64,000 bases of DNA from G965216905 sp965216905. Lineage in GTDB: Bacteria > Actinomycetota > Acidimicrobiia > Spongiisociales > ZC4RG35. Positions 59,459 through 64,000 of the stretch are shown in pieces. The notes under the pieces were generated by a model. That model saw only the letters and a program-made list of their open reading frames with translations. It was not told the DNA's origin and did no database searches. Within the stretch, counting starts at the first letter, position 1; every line of letters begins with the position of its first letter. The DNA is taken from NCBI GenBank assembly GCA_965216905.1, contig OZ244213.1, positions 1,736,001 to 1,800,000 on the forward strand, in the 5' to 3' direction. Both the position numbers and the translations under genes were made by a program.

Positions 59459-62017
59459 TCACCTGGACAGCAACAGGTCGGCGACCAGGGCGGTCCACCC
59501 GGTCTGATGGGAGGCGCCCAGCCCGGCTCCGGTGTCGCCATCGAAGTACTCGTGGAACGCGAGTCGACCGTCGATTTGGTGCATCTCCCGGTATCCGGCG
59601 TCGGCCGCAAGCGCCGGGACACCGTGACCCTGATCGATGAACAGGTCGATGAGCCGCTGTGCCAGGCGATCGGCGACTCGATCGAGCGTCAGCTTCTCGT
59701 CGGACCCGGTGGGAAAGGCGATGCGTTCGTCATCGCCGAAGAAGGAGGCGTACTTCCGCAGCGCTCGAATGAGCAGATGGTTCACCGGAAACCAGACCGG
59801 ACCCCTCCAGTTGGAGTTCCCCCCGAACAGGGGAGTCTCGGCGACACCCGGCTCGTATCCCACTTCGGCGGTGAGCGAGCCGAGCTGGAGTCGGTAGGGC
59901 CGGCTGCGGTGGCGGGCGGACATCGACCGGATACCGAACGGGGAGAGGAACTCGGACGGGTCGAGCATCGCTGCCAGCACGGTGCGGAGACGGTCGGGTG
60001 ACACGACGGACAACAGCCGCTGTTGCTCCCGACCCCGGATTCGAACGTGGGCGACCGCTTCGCGGAACCTGGGCTTGTTCCGGAGGAACCAGTCGGTACG
60101 GGTGGCGAAGTCGGTCAGGTGGCCCAGGGTCCGCTCGGACAAGGTGGTGACCGCCAGCAACGGGACCAGTCCGACCATCGAGCGCACCTCGAGCGGGATG
60201 CGGTCGGCACCGGCATGGATCTGGTCGTGGTAGAAGCCGTCGTATTCATCCCACAGCTCCTGGATCGCAGTGGCGATGTAGGCGAAGTGCTCGAAGAACT
60301 TGGTGGCCAGATCCTGATAGGTGACGTCGTGGTCGGCGAGGACGAGCGCCATTTCGAGCATGTCGAGACAGAACATCGCCATCCAAGCGGTTCCATCCGC
60401 TTGCTCGAGGTGGAGTCCGTCGGAGAGGAACGAGCGATCGATCGGTCCGATGTTGTCCATCCCCAAGAAGCCGCCCTCGAAGATGTTGTTGCCTTCGGAG
60501 TCCTTGCGGTTCACCCACCAGGTGAAATTGAGCAAGAGCTTGTGGAGGATTCGCTCCAGAAACGCGAAGTCCGTACCTCCGTCGATCTCGAACACCCGGA
60601 GTGCCGCCCAGGCGTGGACGGGAGGATTGACGTCTCCGAACGACCACTCGTACGCCGGGAGTTGGCCGTTGGGGTGCTGGTACCACTCGCGGCACAGCAG
60701 CAACAGCTGTTGTTTGGCGAACCCCGGATCGAGGTGGGCGAACACCACGGCATGGAATGCCAGATCCCAAGCGGCATACCACGGGTACTCCCACGTGTCC
60801 GGCATGGCGACGATGTCGGCGTTGTTGAGGTGCCGCCACTGCCGATTCCGCCCGGACCGTCGTTGGGGTGGAGGCTCGGGGAGGGCCGGGTCGCCGTCGA
60901 GCCACACATCGACGTCGTAGTGATAGAACTGCTTCGACCAGATCAACCCGGCCAGCGCCTGGCGCAGGACGGAGCGCTCGGCGTCGCTCAGGCCGGGACC
61001 TGCCAGCGCCTGGTGGTATTCGTCGGCTTCTTGGCGGCGCCGGTCGAAGATATCGAACTCGGGGGCATCCCCGTCCGGCGACAGGCGGAACGTCAGCACC
61101 GCTGTGTCGTCAGCGGCGACTTCGACGGGACTCCACAACGCCGCCTTGGTGCCGGTGCCTGACGGATCGACCGTGGCGGCGCCGGTGACGATGTGGTCAC
61201 CGATCCCGTCTTTGGGGAAGGCGGGTCCGGGCATCCCGTGGAGCAGACGGGTGTTGGTCGCGTTGTCACAGGCGAGTGGGGTGCCTGGTCCGGCGAGCAC
61301 CATCGCTCCGAGGGCTGGATGGGTTGCGTGCAGCGATCCTGTGTGAGCGCGAATGGTTCCGGAGGGCTCCTCGGCGTTCCACGTCCAGGTGTTGCGAAAC
61401 CACAGCATGGGAGCGACATGGAGGGTGGCGGTGTCCGGGCTCCGGTTCGTGACCGTGAGGCGGATTCCGATGTCGTCGGGACCGTGTTGGGCGTAGGCCA
61501 CTTCGATGTCCCACCAACCGTCGGCCAGGACGCCGGTGTCGGCCAACTCGTACTCAGGCTCGGAGCGAGTTCGCGCGGCGTTGACCGACCGGAGCTCCTC
61601 GTACGGGAACGAGGCGATGGGGTAGACGTACCGGAAGGTGAACCAGGCATGGCTGGGAACCGCATCGGGATACCACCAGTACTCCTTGGCGTCCTCGCCG
61701 TGATTCCCCTCCGGCCCGGTGAGCCCGAAGATTCGCTCCTTGAGGATGGGGTCGCGGCCGTTCCAGAACGACCACGCCAGGCAGAGCAGTTGCCGCTCGT
61801 CGCTGATCCCACCCAGCCCCTCCTCGTTCCATCGGAAGGCGGTGGAGCGGGCCTGGTCGTGAGGGAGGTATCCCCATGCGTCGCCGTCGGCGGAGTAATC
61901 CTCCCGGACCGTCCCCCACGCTCGCTCCGCCAGGTACGGCCCCCACCGTTGCCAGCCGGCAGGTTCCAGCATGCGGCGGCCCTCGGTGGTGGATTCGGTT
62001 GGTGGCACGGGGGGCAT
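59459..62017 (-). CDS. MGH1/GH63-like (alpha/alpha)6 glycoside hydrolase
   Basis: An 852-residue soluble protein. The N-terminal third is a beta-sandwich (RLTVTNRSPDTATLHVAPMLWFRNTW). The C-terminal part is an (alpha/alpha)6 barrel with WEYPWYAAWDLAFHAVVFAHLDP, PNGQLPAYEWSFGDVNPPVHAWA, NIFEGGFLGMDNIGPIDRS and LFGGNSNWRGPVWFPVNHLLI, the pattern of GH63-like mannosylglycerate-hydrolase/glucosidase proteins. Likely substrates are compatible solutes such as glucosylglycerate or mannosylglycerate, or short glucans (inference). ATG 62017 is the long start; ATG at codon 16 is possible. Confidence 0.87.
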   Translation of the reverse strand: MPPVPPTESTTEGRRMLEPAGWQRWGPYLAERAWGTVREDYSADGDAWGYLPHDQARSTAFRWNEEGLGGISDERQLLCLAWSFWNGRDPILKERIFGLTGPEGNHGEDAKEYWWYPDAVPSHAWFTFRYVYPIASFPYEELRSVNAARTRSEPEYELADTGVLADGWWDIEVAYAQHGPDDIGIRLTVTNRSPDTATLHVAPMLWFRNTWTWNAEEPSGTIRAHTGSLHATHPALGAMVLAGPGTPLACDNATNTRLLHGMPGPAFPKDGIGDHIVTGAATVDPSGTGTKAALWSPVEVAADDTAVLTFRLSPDGDAPEFDIFDRRRQEADEYHQALAGPGLSDAERSVLRQALAGLIWSKQFYHYDVDVWLDGDPALPEPPPQRRSGRNRQWRHLNNADIVAMPDTWEYPWYAAWDLAFHAVVFAHLDPGFAKQQLLLLCREWYQHPNGQLPAYEWSFGDVNPPVHAWAALRVFEIDGGTDFAFLERILHKLLLNFTWWVNRKDSEGNNIFEGGFLGMDNIGPIDRSFLSDGLHLEQADGTAWMAMFCLDMLEMALVLADHDVTYQDLATKFFEHFAYIATAIQELWDEYDGFYHDQIHAGADRIPLEVRSMVGLVPLLAVTTLSERTLGHLTDFATRTDWFLRNKPRFREAVAHVRIRGREQQRLLSVVSPDRLRTVLAAMLDPSEFLSPFGIRSMSARHRSRPYRLQLGSLTAEVGYEPGVAETPLFGGNSNWRGPVWFPVNHLLIRALRKYASFFGDDERIAFPTGSDEKLTLDRVADRLAQRLIDLFIDQGHGVPALAADAGYREMHQIDGRLAFHEYFDGDTGAGLGASHQTGWTALVADLLLSR

Positions 62018-62053
62018 GTTGGCACGACCACGGTCGACCGGCCGAGGCCGGAG

Positions 62054-62602
62054 TCAGGGGAAGGAGGGGACCGGCGACGGGCCGTCACAGCCCCAACCGC
62101 CGAAGGTCTCGTCGCGGTCGTCGACGAGTGCGCGCTGGTAGGCGTCCCAGGTCGTGGCGTCGTCTCCCAGATTGGTGACCCAGTCGCCCTCCGGTTGGTC
62201 GGGATCCACATAGAGGCCCACGGTCTTGGCGGGCCGGCGCTCGGGGTCCATCGCCACGGTGAGGGACATGCCGGGAGGCAGCCCGTCATCACGGTCTCGG
62301 GCAGCTCGCCGCCACTCCGGGTCGTAGGCGATCACCTCGGTGAAACCCTCGGGTGCCACCCCGAGCTCGAATCCCGAGATCGGCCGACCATCGGCATCCT
62401 CGGATTGGAGTTCCCAGAACACCGCTTCACCGGTGCCCAGGCGCACCTCGAACACGTCCCCCATCGGGCATCCCAGGTCGAAGTAGTAGCGATCGCCGTC
62501 TCGAATCACCGCTCCCGGATCGAGCGGAACCGAAGGTGCCAGGAAGCAGGACGCGAGCAGCCAACCCACCGTCGTTGCCCGGGCGATCTGCCATGGTCTC
62601 AT
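62054..62602 (-). CDS. Lipoprotein of unknown function
   Basis: A 182-residue protein with a signal ending in the lipobox-like WLLASC (Cys about residue 19). The mature part is Asp/Gly-rich with YYFDLGCPMGDVFEVRLG and a C-terminal GWGCDG. No family recognised. ATG 62602 overlaps the stop of the HExxH protein gene upstream, so the two are co-translated and may act together at the cell surface. Confidence 0.7.
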   Translation of the reverse strand: MRPWQIARATTVGWLLASCFLAPSVPLDPGAVIRDGDRYYFDLGCPMGDVFEVRLGTGEAVFWELQSEDADGRPISGFELGVAPEGFTEVIAYDPEWRRAARDRDDGLPPGMSLTVAMDPERRPAKTVGLYVDPDQPEGDWVTNLGDDATTWDAYQRALVDDRDETFGGWGCDGPSPVPSFP

Positions 62603-63792
62603 CCGCCGTATCCACCGTCTTCCAGTCCGGCTTGGATCTCGAAGTATTGCCGCTCGCCGCGGTTTCCCGATGCAGCAGCATCCAGCAGGTAGGCAACCGG
62701 AAAGTCGGCGAACCCCCACAATGCCCACTGCACCGAGTGGGCCTGCTCGTGGGCGGCCAGCTCCGGCAGCTCGCCGGCAACCATCCGCTCGTAGGTGACC
62801 GGGTTGTCGGTGACGAACACCTCGCCGAACGTGGTGCCACCCCGCCCGTTGAGCGGGACGGTCACGTCGACGACGGGGAGTTCGACACCGGGGCTGTGGC
62901 AGGCGACGAGCCCATTCTCGACGGTGGCGCAGCTGCCCCCGTTCTCCTCGATGAGCGGGATCAACGCATACGACCACAGGTTGCGAGTCTTCCGTCTGCC
63001 CTCGTCCATCGGCGGCAGCGGGGCGGGGGCGTCGCCGACGGCCAGAAACGCAGCGAAGTCGAAACGGGCCTGGGCTCCCAACGCCTGCCAGCGAAGCTCA
63101 TCGAGCACGGGCGCCACGAAGCCCTCGACGTCGTCGAGTCGATCGCCCGTCCAATCGACGAGATCGCGAGCGCGCGCTTCTGCCCAGGCATGGAAATCGG
63201 CGGCCCGGTCACCCGTCCAGTCGACGACGTCCTCGAAGGCGTCGCCGATGGCGTCCAGGATGTCGCCGGGAGAGGGAAGACCGAAGCCGCCGATCGCACC
63301 CCGCGTCGCGCCGGTGGAGCCGCCGATGCCCGCGGCGATCTCGCCGAGCGCCCGGAGTTGGACGGCGGCTCGGCTCGCCGCCTCGTCGTGGAGCGATTGG
63401 GCGGCGTGCCGCAGTCGGGAGGCCTGGCGACGGAGATCGTCGGCGGGGTCGAAGTGATGGGAAGGGGGTTCGTTCCGGCTTTGCAGCCGGCGCGTCAGCC
63501 GGTCGGCTTGGCCGGAAAGCTCGTCGGCACGGGCCTCCAGTCCGGCGGTTGCCTCCAGAGCCCGTGCGAACTCGGCAAGGGTCGCCGCCGTCTGGGCATG
63601 GACTTCGGCCATGCGGTCGATCTCGCGAGCGAGCGCCAGCTGCCGGGATGCGCGCACCAGTGAGGCCGCGCCCTCCCACCGGATCGACGGTCGGGGTCGA
63701 CACGCACGGGCAGACTCGCCGAGCGCCGTCGCATGGTTTCGGTATCGGTCGGAGATGCCGGCGACGGCCGCCGCGGCTCGCTCGGTGCTCAT
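62599..63792 (-). CDS. Helical N-terminus plus HExxH putative metallopeptidase domain
   Basis: A 397-residue protein without a Sec signal. Residues about 1-145 are long amphipathic helices rich in Ala/Arg/Glu, similar in character to WXG100/LXG-type secretion domains. About residues 185-225 hold a repeat, VDWTGDRAADFHAWAEARA then VDWTGDRLDD. The C-terminal domain includes TTFGEVFVTDNPVTYERM and LPELAAHEQAHSVQWALWGF; HEQAH is an HExxH zinc motif. YFEIQAGLEDGGYGG ends the protein. It could be a type VII-like secreted effector or envelope protease (inference). Confidence 0.6.
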   Translation of the reverse strand: MSTERAAAAVAGISDRYRNHATALGESARACRPRPSIRWEGAASLVRASRQLALAREIDRMAEVHAQTAATLAEFARALEATAGLEARADELSGQADRLTRRLQSRNEPPSHHFDPADDLRRQASRLRHAAQSLHDEAASRAAVQLRALGEIAAGIGGSTGATRGAIGGFGLPSPGDILDAIGDAFEDVVDWTGDRAADFHAWAEARARDLVDWTGDRLDDVEGFVAPVLDELRWQALGAQARFDFAAFLAVGDAPAPLPPMDEGRRKTRNLWSYALIPLIEENGGSCATVENGLVACHSPGVELPVVDVTVPLNGRGGTTFGEVFVTDNPVTYERMVAGELPELAAHEQAHSVQWALWGFADFPVAYLLDAAASGNRGERQYFEIQAGLEDGGYGG

Positions 63793-64000
63793 CGGCGGCC
63801 GGACATGGCATGCGACACCGACCGCTCGACCGCGGCGTACCCGGTGCGAGCGTTTTCGAGCCCTGCCATGAGGCCCTCGGATCGACCGTCCAGCCGGAGG
63901 GAGGCGGCGCGCAGTTCGGCGGCCAGCGCATCGAGGGCCCGGGCCACCAGCGGGGCGATGCTCGGGTCGGTGGCCTGTCCACCCTGGAGATGACCGAGCC
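63789..64000 (-). CDS. Small helical protein, N-terminus cut by window edge
   Basis: A frame open to the window's end gives the last 69 residues of a protein. It includes PLVARALDALAAELRAASLRL and LMAGLENARTGYAAVERSVSH, and reads as two amphipathic helices, like small WXG100/EspA-type or DUF proteins that pair with secreted partners. Its stop overlaps the next gene's ATG (ATGA), placing it first, or near first, in this operon. Identity cannot be fixed without the missing part. Confidence 0.55.
   Translation of the reverse strand, partial: LGHLQGGQATDPSIAPLVARALDALAAELRAASLRLDGRSEGLMAGLENARTGYAAVERSVSHAMSGRR

Overview
The window is high-GC DNA from a member of the Actinomycetota, most likely class Acidimicrobiia. 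This is an inference from four things: the strong G/C third-position bias, the S-layer-like repeat of the FSDDDGSVFEGDIE type, a caa3-type oxidase cluster, and an F420-type DDN protein. Genes are tightly packed, many with ATGA/GTGA stop-start overlaps. Several start codons lie only 6-9 nt after a TANNNT -10 box, which suggests leaderless mRNAs.

Region 1 (1-15 kb) is housekeeping and stress. It opens with a cut-off secreted PhoX-like protein. Next is selD, whose catalytic residue is an in-frame UGA (selenocysteine); then a cluster of palindromic repeats, a thioredoxin-like ferredoxin and an alpha/beta hydrolase. On the minus strand fumC, xseA, xseB and a peroxiredoxin-like gene form an operon, and the last gene also carries an in-frame UGA in a UxxC motif. 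A DUF302 gene, a lysyl-oxidase-like protein with three near-identical S-layer-type repeats, a Na/phosphate cotransporter behind a possible PHO box, a DUF2254 protein, and an MMPL transporter with its divergent TetR regulator follow.

Region 2 (15.5-34.1 kb) is an inositol-type catabolic island under a LacI repressor. The perfect palindrome TGGAACGTTCCA occurs four times: before lacI, between the two divergent operons, and twice before iolG. The minus operon runs Gfo/Idh, iolD, iolC, iolB, LacD/YihT-like aldolase, SMP-30, 2-hydroxyacid dehydrogenase, SDR. The plus operon runs iolG, iolE-like, a sugar ABC importer, a Cgl0159-type barrel, a second IolB and an ACT protein. A lipoprotein gene with an HExxH motif sits antisense inside the plus operon.

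Region 3 (34-42.8 kb) holds a TetR/oxidoreductase pair with its operators, an F420-type DDN protein, a penicillin-acylase-family hydrolase and a four-gene membrane-protein cluster of unknown role.

Region 4 (42.4-49.5 kb) is the cytochrome c oxidase cluster: CtaG, subunits IV, III and I, subunit II fused to cytochrome c, a thioredoxin-like lipoprotein, and divergent heme o synthase.

Region 5 (49.6-64 kb) holds a DUF2339 protein, PPK2, YihY, a lipid kinase and two PAP2 phosphatases, then lgt. DAHP synthase-chorismate mutase follows behind a transcription attenuator with a Phe/Tyr-rich leader peptide. A membrane-bound spermidine-synthase-like protein, a large MGH1/GH63-like glycosidase and a three-gene operon with a putative HExxH secreted protein close the window. 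No rRNA, tRNA, CRISPR array, insertion sequence or phage gene was recognised.
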